A stretch of 64,000 nt of DNA from contig JAQGDQ010000030.1 in the NCBI GenBank assembly GCA_030141605.1, positions 541,171 to 605,170 of the forward strand, read 5' to 3'. The DNA comes from Tubiluchus corallicola (lineage: Eukaryota > Priapulida > Priapulimorpha > Priapulimorphida > Tubiluchidae). Below, piece after piece: positions 11,401 through 26,400 of this stretch. Within the stretch, counting starts at the first letter, position 1; each line of letters starts with the position of its first letter. The notes beneath the pieces were generated by a model. The model ran no database searches and was not told the origin of the DNA. It saw nothing but the letters and a program-made list of their open reading frames with translations. The translations under genes were made by a program, and so were the position numbers.

Positions 11401-14400
11401 TGACAGGCATCAAATAAAAACATTGTCATTTGGCAGTTTTTGTGAAAATGGCCAGAATTAGGAATTTACTGTTAAATACAGATTAGACAGAAAAAACATA
11501 AGTAGGTGTAGAAAGAAAAATATGCTATGAGTAATGTTGTGAAAATGCTGTACAAAATGCTCTGTACACATTGAAAAATGCTGACAGGTGAATTTCTGTG
11601 GAGATTTGCTGTCCCATTTCTGGTATAAAAAATTGCTGAATCTACACTCTGACTATGTACGTTATATCCTAATCAATGTGCACTGGATAATTTTTATATC
11701 AGCCACTTGAATGAATATACTGAATCCTCACTTAGCAACATTTTGTTTTAAATACGTATGTTTTGTATTTATAGATTATTTTAGTGTGCTCTTTCAATTT
11801 TTTATTTCAAAAATAACATTTTTACCTAATTTGATGTACTAAACATTACTTCTTGCATTATTCTATTTTGAACAACCCTGCTAAATCCCTTTATACTTGT
11901 CATTTCGTCTCCACGTACCTGAGTACACCTTTATGAGAAGGAATTCTGCCAGCAACCAGTGTCTATGTGAAATTGTCCCAAGATTGCTTCTTACTTGTTT
12001 TTTTCATTGTTTCTGACCGCTAAACTTTCTACAGGTTTGAAAGATCACAAGAGAGAAACTGCTAACTAGGTATAGGTAACAAAGACATATTGTTTCAGCA
12101 TCCAGAAAGAAATTAAACAGTAGAAATGTGAATAAAGCTCATTAAACATTTAATTTAATATGAATTAAGCACTATTGGTCTTTTTACTCTTGGAACATAT
12201 CTCAATGCCTTTACATTAGTTTCTGTGGAAGTTGTGCTTCGTTTAACGATGTTTCGCTTAATATCGTGTTTGCTGGAATGCATTATCATCGTTAAGTGAG
12301 GACTAACTGTAGTTTATTTATGTTCATTCAAACAAACTTTCAGAACTCGAACTTAATATTGGCTTTCTTATATGTTGCGTGATGTGGAATAAACGAATCA
12401 TGACGAATCTTGAATCTTGAACCACTTAACATGTAGTCTAGAGTATAATCCACTTTTTCTTAATTTTTTCACCTTATTAGAAAGTTTTTTTTGTAGGATA
12501 ATGATGCACAATATTTAATAATGATGCATCCTGCTTCTTGTTTGGTTGGTTGCCTGGTAGGTTTGCTTGACAAGCAACTTCCACCAACACAAAGGCTATT
12601 GTTGATAACTACATGGTCTTTATTGCTTACGTTTCAGCGCATTATTGAGACCCAGGTTCTACAGAAAGAAATCAGAATGCAATTTCAAGTTTCAAACTAT
12701 ATTAATCACCACCACACATTTCAGTTCAAGTTTGTTTATCGTTTTTATAGTTTGTAATTTATAATTATTATCCATTACGTTTGATGCATGCTATACTTAG
12801 TTAAAAACATTTCTCAGAGGCATGCTGACCTTTTTTCAGGTATGCATATGTAGATCAAGATGATGATGCTAGAGAGCATAGGCCTCTACTACCAAAATAC
12901 GTAAGTTTTTGTTTAGTTCCCACTTCATGTATATCTAATAACGGTCTTATTCTGTTAAATTGATCAAAGTTGCGTGCGTAATTGATTCTGATGTCTTTAC
13001 GGGAAGTTTCTTAGTGAGTATTGCTTCTACAATTTTTTGCTAGAAAAATACAATTACCAGTTACTCATTTTGTCCACTTTTGAGAGTTCCTGTAATCCCA
13101 ATAGTTTCTGTATTTACAATCTGCTTTATTTGCTGATACATCCAACCACCAAATAAACGCTTACCATGATCAGGTCTACTACTGTAAATTTTCCGTGGCA
13201 GTATAAACGTAGAGAAGAATGATTCACTTTCCCAGCTGCCAAAACTTTTATAGTGCTGTGCAACCGAATGTGGTGGCTAACATATCTATGATTTTTTGCT
13301 TCTTTTTTAACAAAAACAGAAGTCTGTATTTTTCTTATTACTTGACATTCTATAGCCCTTCAGAAATCAGAACAATTTGTTTTGTCAAGATTTGCTATGG
13401 TGCACATGATGAAATATAATATAATGGTAAGTTTAAGAATTTGTTAAAAAAACTTCCTACCTTTAAATTCTACATAGTAGCAGATGGAGTAGAATAGGAT
13501 CATACTTAAAAAATCAGATTATTTCCATATTTTTCAAACATTGGGATGTAAAAATAAGGTGACTGTTGATATGAAAGGCATCAAATTTTATCACTTGCAA
13601 GAGAACGGTGATAACCGACCTTGTATTATAGCACGTCATTGTACGTGATGGTCCATCAAAAGGTTGAATTTCAGTTTATTCAAAATCGTTATTAATTTTA
13701 TATTTGTAGAACATATTTGTGTTAGTGTTTGGTGAAATGACACTGTTGTAGTTACCTTATATAAGCTAATTTCTTTTTCAATTCACTGTTGCCATGTCCA
13801 AGCTTACAGAGGTAATCTGGCGAATTGACAAATCTAATTTAGAGTTGATTGTAATGATGATCAAAAACACTTGACAACATTTGAAATAAGACGGAATTTT
13901 TATTAAAATACCAAGTTATTAGAAACGTTATCTAACGTTGCTATACCATGATAATCAGTCACACAAAAATCCACATCTGTTAAAAGTCAATAGTAAAAAA
14001 CGATAATTAAAACCTTCACTTAAAACAACAGTTTCTTGGGAATGTATATAATGTTATAATTAAAGTAAAATAAATTTCTTTCAAATTACAACAGTGCTGT
14101 TCAGTAGTTAAAGTATCATGTCATAACCAACTTGTTGCTACTGTGCTAATAAGTCTTTTAAGTTCATATAAAGTCTTTATAAAACAAAGTACTTCATGTT
14201 AACTGGTAAAAGCATTGTTAGAAAAATACCATATCCTTGGTTTGCACAGCAACTATTCTATATTATTGTAACACATGATATATAGACTACATTACTCATT
14301 AACTAACCATTGTATTGTTTATTGCTTTATGTTTTGTTTAAATTATTGTAGCATCTAATGATTTTTGTACGCTACTAACAAATTGAAAATTCTATTACGC

Positions 14401-17400
14401 AACCTTGAAATAAATAACAATAACGTACCACTAATGATGGTATCAATAAGCTGTTCATCATAACTTTTTATAAAATAAGTCAGCAGACAAAATATAAGCA
14501 AAAGATAAAACAATAAAACAATCACAAGCTTGACATTCGTGCAGATCAAGCTGCATAGAAATTTCATAAAACTTGCCATTATATTGGATACACGCAACGA
14601 TCTTCACAAATTATACATGTTTTCACATCTGATTTCCAATTTGTGCAAATTACAACATCACAGTCAAAAACTTGATGCTTTTAGTAGTTTCTTTGAGCTA
14701 CTGCTGCATAATATGATATAATCTTATTCTAACTATGTAAAATTTTTCACTTTTGCATTTTATAATCCATGCTGGAACATGGGATACAGAAGTAGTTTTG
14801 GTTTGTTTTCCACAGTTAATTTGTGATAAATAAAATCACTAAAATTGATTTAAAAAAATCCAGTTATCTCATTCAGCAGAGGAATACATTTTACTTAGTA
14901 TACAAGTTACAATGTAAAATCAGTACCACTGATGTGTTACTTGAACATTTTTTACTCGCTTTTTGAAAATAAGAAATTTAAATGATTTCAAAAGGACAGA
15001 TATTCAGTTCCATTTGGTATTAGATATCAATCGATAGGTACTTGGTGTACTTGTCAATATAAAACTTTGACAGTTTCACTATGTTAAGAGCTGTTAGACA
15101 GCAGTAATATCTTCTGTACTATATGCTTCAAGCCTAACTTCTGTTTCTAAAGGCTTCTTCTCTTCCGGTTTTGACAGTGGCTCTGGATAGTCATAGAAGA
15201 TGCCCCAGTCTTGTTTTGAAAGTATTTTGTTCATTATATCTGCAAGAAAATATCAGAAGATATTTATTACTGAATTACAAAAATCAGGAATATTTGCTGC
15301 ATACGGTCATTGTTGAGTCCTACCACTCTAACTTCATGTATGAAGGTCATTCAAAAGGTTCAACTTTCTTATCTTCACTTTGAATATGAATAACTAAAAT
15401 GAAACTAAAATTACTCTAAAAACATTTCCTTTGTAGCTTGTGACCTAATTTTGGCAACGGAAAATGTCTGGGCAGTGGTTTTGTACTTAAGGCTGCCTGC
15501 CAATTGACCCTTCTTGCCGACCTTGTCCACTGTGGGTGTCTGAACTGTTCCCCGATTCTTACTAAATTCACTTGCCATCTTGACTTTTTCTGTTTTCTTG
15601 CATTTATAAGTTTCTCTTTGAAATCTTGATGATATTGCTGTTTCTTTTGATACCTTTTAGGAATAATTTATAACCCCCGCCATTAAGAAATAGCGAAACT
15701 TTCACAATGTTCAGTTAAGTGCGTCAAAATTAAAGGTCATGTTTATAGGGAAAGTACAAAAGTTCTAATCTAGGTTGTCTGTTTTCTGAATGAGGTTCAA
15801 GACTTTTTATCAACCCTCATTATATTACATTGTAGTACTCACCAGTATTGTTGTCATAGATGTAATCAGAAATACTTTGATTTAGCTATGTACCCATGTA
15901 GAATGTTAAACTAATCCATTTACCTTGGCTAACTAAAACTGGTAACTTAAATAAGTGCTGAATGTCGAATAAATGAAATACTACTGTCCACCACACAGTC
16001 ATATAATGAATAGAGAGGCATCTTAAACACCCAAAACCCGATACTCAGTTGTGCCATTACGTTGATTTCCATAGACTTAGTAATCATACAATGATTATAT
16101 TGAACACAGAGGTTTGTAAGCGTTCAAAATAGAATTGATACGTTGTTACTTGAAATCAGCTATTGAAGCAATAACAGCAGTATTTGTTTGTCCTGTCTTG
16201 AAAATTTTTAGCAGTTAAACCTTGAACCAGTAATCAGTTTTATTTGCATCAAAAGGTAAGCGTTGCGAAAATATTTTAAGGCTAAATACGTGCTTATATT
16301 TTATGTGGGTGTTGGTTTTTTTATTATATTGCTGTAGATCATGTTTTTCTGTTTTTTTAATAATAATGCTGAAAAGGTTTTTCACTCGCCAAAATTATAT
16401 GAGAGGTTATTTGTGTTTATCTAAAAAGAGTCAACTAGGCTTCATAGATTCCTTACTACAAAAAGCAATGGAAGATGTTCAAAACTTGCAAAAGATGCTA
16501 CGGGGCAGATAAGGGTTGTTACAGGTAAAACTTCTGTGCAAATACTTGTGTATTACTCAATGCTAAAAACTGAACTAAAAACTGTGAAAATAAATGAAGC
16601 TAATGCCCCCAGTAAAATGGTATGCAGATTATACTATGATATGCTAAGTTAAAATTAATTTTATAAGGGAAGGCTATCACTGTAAGTAGTCTAAAAGTAA
16701 AGTACATATTTATGTTGCCACATGCCAACATAGAAAATTAGTTTTCCATCACAGTCAGAAAGGAAAGACGGGGGACCTACCACGAAGAGCAGCTTGTTAG
16801 TGGGATTTGTTGTGTTAGTCAGGTATCAAGCTTTCACCTCTCTCAGCTCAATATCGCCTTTTTTGTCTGTGACATTTTCACTTTCGTCATACTCACTCTC
16901 CACTCCGATGGCCCCGGTATCGTCGACTTGTCGATGATAGTAATAGTTGAAGTTTGACACAATCACTGGTACAGGAAGAGCTATTGTAAGTACTCCAGCA
17001 ATACCAGCTAATGAGCCTACTACTTTGCCAAATCCTGTGATAGGTGAGACATCACCGTAACCCACAGTTGTCATTGTTATAATCGCCCACCAGAACGCAT
17101 GAGGGATGCTAGCATATCCGGACTCGTTTTCATCCATCTCTGCAAAGAATGCAGCACTTGCAAATAAGATGACCCCAATAATTAAGAAAAATGTGAGCAT
17201 GGCAAGTTCTTTAATGCTACCCCTCAGTGTCAAGCCTAGAACTTTCAAACCTTCGGAATGGCGCGACAATTTGAATATACGGAAAACTCGAATTAGTCGC
17301 AGAACTCTGAGAATAGCTAGTGACACACCATCTCCACTGCCATCGCTTTGAACGAGGTCAACAATGAGAGTGATGAAATAAGGCAAAATGGCAACAAGAT

Positions 17401-20400
17401 CTATTATGTTTAGTATACTTTTCCAGAAAGCACACTTTGCTGGACACGTAATCCAGCGGGTAAGCAATTCTATGGTAAACCATATAATGCAAAAAGTCTC
17501 AATGATAAAAAACGGATTTTTCATTTGTGCGTGAAGTGTATCCGATGCTGACAGGGTCACATTTTCTGTGAGAACAGGATCATATTTGTTGCGAAACGCA
17601 GGCAAAGTTTCAACGCAGAAGCTTACAATCGACAACAATATTACTGTTATAGAAAAAACGGCAATCATTCGTGCAAATGCTGACGTTTCTGGATATTCAA
17701 ACAAACACCATATTTGACGCTGTAACTTATTTTCTGGCATGATAGGTTCTTCGGGTTTTACATAACCTTCTTCTTTTCGGAATCTCTCATAAATGTCTTT
17801 GCCAAGTTCAAAGAACTTGATTTCTTGAGAAAAGATGTCTACTGGTACATTAGCAGGTCTTTCGAGACGACCCCAGCTTTGGTAAAAATATAAGATGGCA
17901 TCAAAGCTTGGTCTATGTCGGTCAAAAAAATATTCATCGTTTTTGGAATCGTAGTACTTTAGGCGCCTTTGCCTGTCGCCAAGCAAGGTGTGCGGAAATC
18001 TTTCCAAAGTTGACCGCCATGTCTCGTACCTATGAATAAAAGCAACATTTATTTTAGAAAAGTCTAGTATATAAGGACAGGAGTGTTTTCATTTGAAAAT
18101 GGACATGTATGGGCAGCATAATAACTCTTAATATAATGTGTTTCTAATAGTCATGTCTCTGATACTTTCCTTTAGGATTACTTTTATGAAACAATCTCAG
18201 ATACTAAGTTTGAAAAACTGTTTAGAAAGTAATGGATTATTATATAAAAGTGCAGATCTATTATTATATTTTTTCACATGACGCAAAACATCTATATGCA
18301 AATACAGTGGGCACCGTTTATTAGACTCACGGTTAATAGACTCAGTCACTTAATTGGCTCAAAGACACCTGAAATGGGCCACTCCTATTCAAATGTTTAT
18401 AAAAACTGTCGGTAATTGACTTAAATAACTTCGAATAGTTGACTAAATATTTCACTTCACGCGCTTAAAAAAAGTAAGATACTTGTATGTACCCAAAGAG
18501 CTTTTACTGCTTTTATGTCTGTTTGCATCGATTTTGTGCACTATAACATAGGTAGAAACAGTCAGGTTAAGTACAGCTTTGTTTGTAAGCAAGTGCAGTA
18601 CGTTTGTCATATGCGCTAATATGCGGTTTTGCTTTGAATCTTGTCACCCGCTTATCTGCTGCAATTAAGCTGGTTGTTTCTGGAAGCTAAACATTTAATC
18701 ACTTGCCCAGGGGTTTGGTTTTGAAACTCCTGCTGCTTTTTACAAGGTCACGACCAACTCAAGCACTAAGTGACTAGGTGTTTTGAATATGTGAATATGT
18801 GCGGCCTACCGTAACAGATTTTCAATATTTTGATCCGCACTATGAGAATTTCATAAACCAACTTCTTCATGAAGAAATGAAGCAACCGACCTTGCATGAA
18901 TTTTTACAATTTTCAATGGTAATAATCAGATTTTTGCGATTCTTTTCTTTTAATTCACTTATAAAAATTATGTTTCTTAAATAACTGCACATAGGTATTT
19001 TTGACTATTTTCTTAATTCATTTCTAAGATTCCTTTAAAGCCTTTGCAATGCATACTAAGGTGATGAGTGATGACTCATACTTGTTTAGTAGTAATATGC
19101 TAAACCCTTCCGCTATTTGACTCAGTCAGTTAATAGGGTCAAAACACTTCTGTCCCAAAGTGAGTCTATTAAGCGGCACCTACTGTATCTTAATATTAAT
19201 ACTTACTTCATCCCGCTGATATTTAAGCATACGCGGTCATCATATCGGCCCTTTTCCTGGGGCGACAGGTGTTGTGTGTAACTACTTGGGCTTTGTGTGG
19301 AGGACGGAATGTCATCAGGTGGTGGTCGAATATAGCTCAAATCTCTGCAAATAGTAAAAGATGCCACTTTGAAAACCGGAATTAGAATACATCAAAGCAA
19401 AGTATAGTACATCAAGTTACTCAAGATACCTTTCTGACTCCTCACATTTCATTGGAGCAGCATGTATTCAAATCACAGACACAGAAAATTGCTGACTTTT
19501 ATCTGACTGATTACTTGAAACTGTTGTTGGCTTTGATGTCTTGGTCATCTATTTCTCAATTGCGTAGGATGGTTGCATCCAAAAGTTTAGGATAAAGAAA
19601 TTCACTGCCTATTGGTTAATATTGCATAAATATTTTTTGATTTGCAAAAATGTTCAATAGCGTAAGCTTTGTGTTACTACTACTCACAAAATTCCCTATA
19701 GAAATTTCCATTTTTATCAGTTTTTACCAATTACAGGTTTTAGACTGCCTAGTTTTGTTGTTATTGTATTGACTCGGTTTTCTGTCCCCTCATGCATCTG
19801 CTGACTTTTTACTTTTACATCAAAATCATTAGATGGTGGCAAGGGTTAGATATTTCTTGTTAATACAGTATGGGTTTCATTTTATAGAGATTAGAAATAT
19901 TTAAAACTTACACACAAAATTTGTTGTAGATTAACCCAGTTTTTGATGACAGCTCCTGTAATAGTGAAAAGTGAGTGATTATGGATCGTATCAGTTTTTA
20001 ATCCCATCTAAAATGGAGCTATCTTTTCCATAATCGAGGTTTGCTTCTTATTTTGTCAGTCAGTAATTGATTTCTGATTGTTTTTGAGAGATATTTCTGG
20101 GCAACAATGGTTTTCCTCTAGTGAGAGGATGTTACCAAAGTTTGTGACTTTGTGGAAATCTAAAGAAAGGAATTCTGACACTCCAGAAAATATCTGTCTG
20201 CCATAGACTGGTCTCTGTTGACAAAACTTCTGTAGGCTATTACTTATTATCTCATTTCCTTTATAACTAACTGAGTGATAATTATAGTCTGCAAAAGCTT
20301 TTTTAGGTATAATAAATTTGAACTGATTTACTTGCTTTGTTAGAAGCAACTGTTGTGTTATTTTCACCCATTATTTGTAAGGTAAACATTTCCTTGACAA

Positions 20401-23400
20401 CCATTTCAAGTTTACACAGAAATATTTGTCTGTTGAGTCGTTTACAAATAATTCGTAGTGAAGTTCGCAAGGACCGCCCGCGTATGTTAAAACAGGATTA
20501 GTCTTGTATGGCTGGTAAACACTGAGTTTACACTTCTCATGTGTGAGTTATCACTCCCTCAGATAATAAATATGTAAGGAAATGCACATCCGAAATCATG
20601 GAAAATTTAGATGTCTTGTAGAAATGTATTGAAATCACGAATTGCAATAATTTGTGTTCGCAAAAATTAATAAATGGCACAAAGAAATAGCTAGCTAAAT
20701 AAAATAAATGTCAAAAAGTCATCAGATTTGCTGGCCATTTACAAATATAAGTACTAAGTAGCAAATGTAGTTAAGAACTAATAGTGAAAGATGTGGCTGA
20801 AAACATAAATGAATAATAGTGAAATGACATTACTGAAAAACTACAAAATTACCGTACTTAAAAATGTTGCGAGAAATAGTGAAAAAAAATGAAAAAACAT
20901 TATTTTAGTACATTTCACTAATTATGGGTGTTAATGTAGTTAAAGATGAGCTCTATATTTACGTAACAACAATTTGGTTTACAAAACGTTTTTTATGACT
21001 ATGTGAAATGTTTGAGATCATGTGCAAGTAACCTTGCCTAAGTTGCGCAATTGTTACTAGCATTGAAAGAGAAAAAAATACTATTACATGTGTAGCATTG
21101 ATGCACGTACGTACTGCGGATGAAGAGCTTAACAATAATTACTTACTGCGTTTGGTCATCATCAGCGAACGGAATGTTATTTTCTCTAAACTGTTGCTGC
21201 CTCGAGGCATTGTTATTGGCATTTTCATTAAGAGGTTCCATTTCTTCTAGTTCATTTGGGTCCGGCATAGACTGACTGTGCTTGTACTTTCCTGCCTTTT
21301 TCTGTTTATCAGCCAGTTTCTTTTTTGCAACTTCCCTGACCTCTTTTGCTGCTTCATCACGCAGCTGCCTGTAATGGGATAAACATTCTGTACTTGCTGA
21401 GAAATATAAAAAATAAAACATTCAATTTCTAACAAATTATTAAACTTAAGTACATATGATAAGTGACAATAGTGATGCAGTCAGCATCCAGTGAGGCTTG
21501 AGTTTCAGTGCTTTGGGTTAAAAATGTACAAAGACATCTTGAATTTTAAGAACTAACTTGTACAAAAGGTCCTAGATTTCAATAGATTTAATTAGTGATT
21601 TGGTGCAAATGTCACAGAATAATTATCTTAAATGTCACAACAATAAGTAAGTAAAAAAATTATTAAAAAAATCACCTTGTAACAAGAAGATAACAAAGAT
21701 GTAATTTTGTACAACATTGCCTGTGATTACTAGAATACAGAAGTGAACTTATTTTGAGTGGTGAATGGGTTATGGGTTGCAAATGAGCTAACTAGAAGCT
21801 AAAAAGATCAGCTGCCTTATTGTGACCCTAAATAGGTTTCCATAATTCCAGTTTCACTTGAAGTAGCCAAATTCCTTACCTGTTATCATTCTCTACTGTT
21901 GGCTCTTTATGTATGGTGGCAAAAGTCGTTATCACAGCATTGTTGTCTGTTTCTATATCAGTTTGTGGTGTGATAATTGCATACATTTTAATCGCTTACT
22001 TTGTTAAGCTAATATCTCAAGATTCTCTGTCAAACTAATGACTGATTTTTAGATGCTACATTGTTCAATTACTAGTGCACTTTTTGAGTGAAACCAAAAC
22101 TCGTGTAATTGCACAAAATTTAGTCCATTTAAATTTTATTTTTCAGCTTTGATTTATTTATTGAAGCTATTCACATCAAACTTGTAAAACCTCTGCGCCC
22201 AGAGCTAATACGATACACACTGATCACATTTATAAAAGCGATAATTGTTTCACAGACAAAGTGTACGGTCAACAGGTATGCTGACAATAAGATAAGCTTG
22301 TGCAAAATGCTAAATTCAGTTCTGGGACAGTTTCTAGACTAACATCCTTTTTCTACATAACTAGTTTCCTGTTATGATTATTCGATAAGACTTTATATCA
22401 TGTTTTGATCATTCATCCAAACGGTACTTCGTAGATGTTGAGGAAGGGCTGAGCTGTTAGTCATGTAAGGTAAGGATCATGTTTTTGGAAAACAGCTGAC
22501 TCACATTGTGTCACTATTGCTGATGGTTTTTGTTTTTTATATACTGTATTCCGGTGCACCAAAAGCAGAGTCCAATGCAAAATGATAAAGCCTGCTACAT
22601 GTATTAGTTCAGTTGAGAGGTTGTGGTAGAACCAGATCCTTTCTCATTATAGAGGACAATTCTCTTAATTGAGACACTGAACTGATAGGGATGTTCACAG
22701 GTATGTTCAGATGCATAATTAATTATATATTCTTCCTTAATGCCTCCTCATCATATGTATGTGGTTGCAGTATGGTATCTGGAGCTACTCAGAAGTAGTT
22801 TTCCCAAGCAGTCATCCATCCATTTAGCCTTGTATTGCTTAACTTCATAACCAAGCATACACTGTTAACATCCAGCTATTCCTTTCACCCCCTAAATCTG
22901 ATTGTTCCAAGTGTTGTAAAAATTAAACAATAAAATAATATCATGAAAATTTTAAACGCCGTATCCCTGGATTATCGCAATGTTCTATATTAAAGCAATT
23001 GTTATTAATTTTAGAAAATAACGAAAAAGTGTAAGTGCCTAATTTAATTACCTTGATAATGACTTCCACAAGGAATGTCCAAGTATTGCTTTAACAGACT
23101 TTAAAGCACTGGTTGTACATGGTAATGTTATATTTAGCAACAACATAGATTGACAAGACCTTTACGTGAGTATAAGTATCTTACTAGCTGCAAATTTAAG
23201 TGAAAGTTAAGTGTTTGTCTACTTGATAATGTTGGTCATGTCTGAGAGTGCAATCACAACGTGCTAAATAAACTCCATTATTTACCTTTAGTGGAGTTCA
23301 CAGGTGCATGAAATTCACTCTAATTTACGTGAATGCTAGATGTGCCAAAATAAAGAATAACAAAATTACCAAATTAATAAAAAGGTAAAATCAAGCATCT

Positions 23401-26400
23401 TTAAATATAGAGCACGTTTACTCACGATATCAGTTTCTACACTGTCTTTCTTACTTTCTAATTTTTTTGTTGTCCTGACCTTTCCACTTATTGTATTATT
23501 GTCTGTGGAAATCTTGACTTAATGCATGGCTGAGTGGTTTCAGTGTGTGGCTCAGCGGCAAAGTTAAGCAATGCCATACCTGGCAAATATGTAAATGGTT
23601 GACTGCTAAGAAAACTGGTTCTGGCAATTATTTTATCTAACGTTCTGCCACAGCATTTTCCGTCATATAAACCTGAAGACACAGTCCATCCTAGTGGACT
23701 GTCTTTGAGAATAAGCCAGTGTCGCCTGTGTTCCAGTGCTGCCACAGATATTACACTGATGTGCCGTGTGTAAGCGGATCCCTGCTTGCAGTGTGCTGAA
23801 CTGCATATAAAAAGTGCAGTCAAAGCTCTTAAGCGGGCTAAACGAATGTGGTGATGTTGAGTAATAATGTTGTAAAGGATGCCAAAACCAGTTTTTGTTA
23901 ATTAGCATGTGACATGCAGTATACAGCTTGGCTGAAACATCCTGCCCTTTAAGGTGTGTTTCAGTTCAGTACTTAATGGTAGTTGGCTAAGTGATTAAAC
24001 GGCTTCAACAATTGTTTTTTAAAAAAACAATCGTTTAGGCTATTGGGCAGAGAAAAATTGAAAATAAGCAGCAGGCATAGGCATAGCTGATAAAGAAATT
24101 TATGCGAAACATTTGTACATAGTGGATCAGGTTCAATATATTTTTTTTGTTGCCTGTATTCCCTAATAGTTTAACATTAATTCGAAGCTTATCGATGATA
24201 TACATAATAATTTTGCCGTATCTTAAAAATTTTAATAGATCCAGTTACTACTGATATGAATTAAAGTTAAGAGTAAATGTTACACTTACGATTTAGTTGT
24301 GATCGCACCTTCATCCTTTCGAACCATATTTGGTCAGGTTGTCCCAATAAGTTGTTCTCTTCTTTGCCAGGGTTTAGAACTTTCTTTTAGCACGAAATAC
24401 TGCAATAAATAAATAAATTGTCACCTGAACTTTGTCCCTTTTTTGTTTAGTTTTGATCAGCGTAGAGCTTGTATGGCACTACTCTGTTTTGTCAGTAAAA
24501 TGTTATAGGTTAAACAATGTTCATAGTATATATTATATCCCACAGTAGTCACTGTTAGTGTTTTTGTTATAGCTTCTTTTTTATGGAAGTTTAATAATTT
24601 TATTAAATTTTATGCTTACTATAAAGTGCTAGGTAAACAATTTTTTAGTTGTTAACATTCAGTTAACTAGCAGACTTTTGCATTAATAATTTGTCTTACT
24701 GCATAATTATTGCCATTAGTAACATAGAAAAAAAAACCACAGTAGTTAATTTATGTATGTATTTATGCGGAGGGTCTTGTCACTTAACTTTTAAGCTTTA
24801 TGGTCAGTACAATAGGTTCATTGTTGTGCTTTGCCAATAATTTAATGAATTTTATCTAGGGGCTTCCTTTTTTGTTAAGTTCTCTTCCATTGTACACAAA
24901 AAAAATGTTTTTTCCTTCAGTGCCGCACAACAGCTGGCTTATTCCGGAAGATAAAAAATGTAAACAATTCATTATTTTGCTTGATTTTGGTTTTGCTTAA
25001 ATTAGAAATTGTACATTTTGTTCAGGTGACAAATTGTAAGTAAGCAAAAGAGCAACATTACTTCCATAATTTGTTTTTATATGTAAATATTTACAAGCAC
25101 GAACGCTTGGTCGGTTTTGCCAGAATTATCGAAATGGTTTGCATTAATAATTACTCACTAATTAACCAATGGTTATTATTTACCAGCAAGTGACTTAAGT
25201 TCATTTTGTTTCACTTTGTACAATTAAGTTAGGTCATGTTGAATCATACTTGAGCTTAATTAGGCCTTTAGTAATATAGATGTTAGAACTGGAGGTTGAT
25301 GTACTGCAGCCTTTGAATTGCTTTTATTTTGTTTGGGTTAGAGTTAGAGCATCATGGATATGCTCACGCAACTGTTGACAACATTTACCAATTGTCCAGA
25401 TTAAATCTACGCAACGCCTGATGTGGTAGCAGCAACAGGTTGTACTGCTCGCCCACTTCATCGATTTACGAAAGTGAATAAATGTCGTGTTACAGTAAGA
25501 TACGTTTCGGTTTTCATGATAAAAAAATACATATTTTTGGGTAAGTTCGGCATTGCGTTGAATATTCAAGAGCAAAATAATTGAACTTACTGTTTGTAAG
25601 ACCTGCGCTTGAATCTTTATGCTTGCTAAACTAAATCACCATCCATTTTAACACGTTGGCAGTTCGCCCCACACACCCACAGCAACATGAGTAAAAACTC
25701 ACCCTGTCTGTGCACGGCAAGCAAACACTGACCGGCTAGTTCAACTAAGTTCTGCTCCGCTGCATCCCAGCAGCACGTTGTGGTATTTGTGATAGTTCAG
25801 TCTTGGCATTAAGTGATTGCAAATGACGTTCGGGGACTCACTTGACCTTGCCTTCCAGACACTTACCTGGATAGACTCGTTCAGCATCACATTGTTCTTG
25901 GTTGAGACTAAGACTGTTAGGGTTTAGCATGTACGCACTGTGCCCTAGTCGCTCTGAAAGCAAAAACTCTTTATATCGGTTGTTACTTTGAAATTGCGTT
26001 CCATTTAGTATTGTATTCAATAAATTTTTATCACCTTGACAATATTTGAATGTCGTTTGAATACAATCCACCGGACGTCTCTTAATTAAATTTATAATCC
26101 TTTATTTTAAGGGCAGTACCGCAGCAGCTGTAGTAGAGCAAACACGAGAATATAGTATTAACAGAGTTTAAGTAATGGTATTTGCATAGTACTGTTAGAT
26201 TTAACCTGTGGCATTAGTGGGTTATTTGGTGAACCAGGGTTATATCCATTCTCCGTAGGTACACGGTTGCGTCTGCTAAAGCCGTTTATTGTTACGTATT
26301 CAGTGTAACATCTAATGCCACTTTGCCTGCTGTCATCCAGATTTCAGTATGTATGGACGTTGCTAAAAGACGTTTATAGAACATTTTGGCCAATTACAAC

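Noticed and set aside
17106-17351. Plus-strand ORF within the Kv channel exon
   Set aside because: It is an antisense shadow of the channel coding exon.
21247-21435. Alternative minus-strand frame over Kv exon 2
   Set aside because: It is out of frame with exons 3 and 4; the phase-consistent frame reads [17 protein letters not shown].
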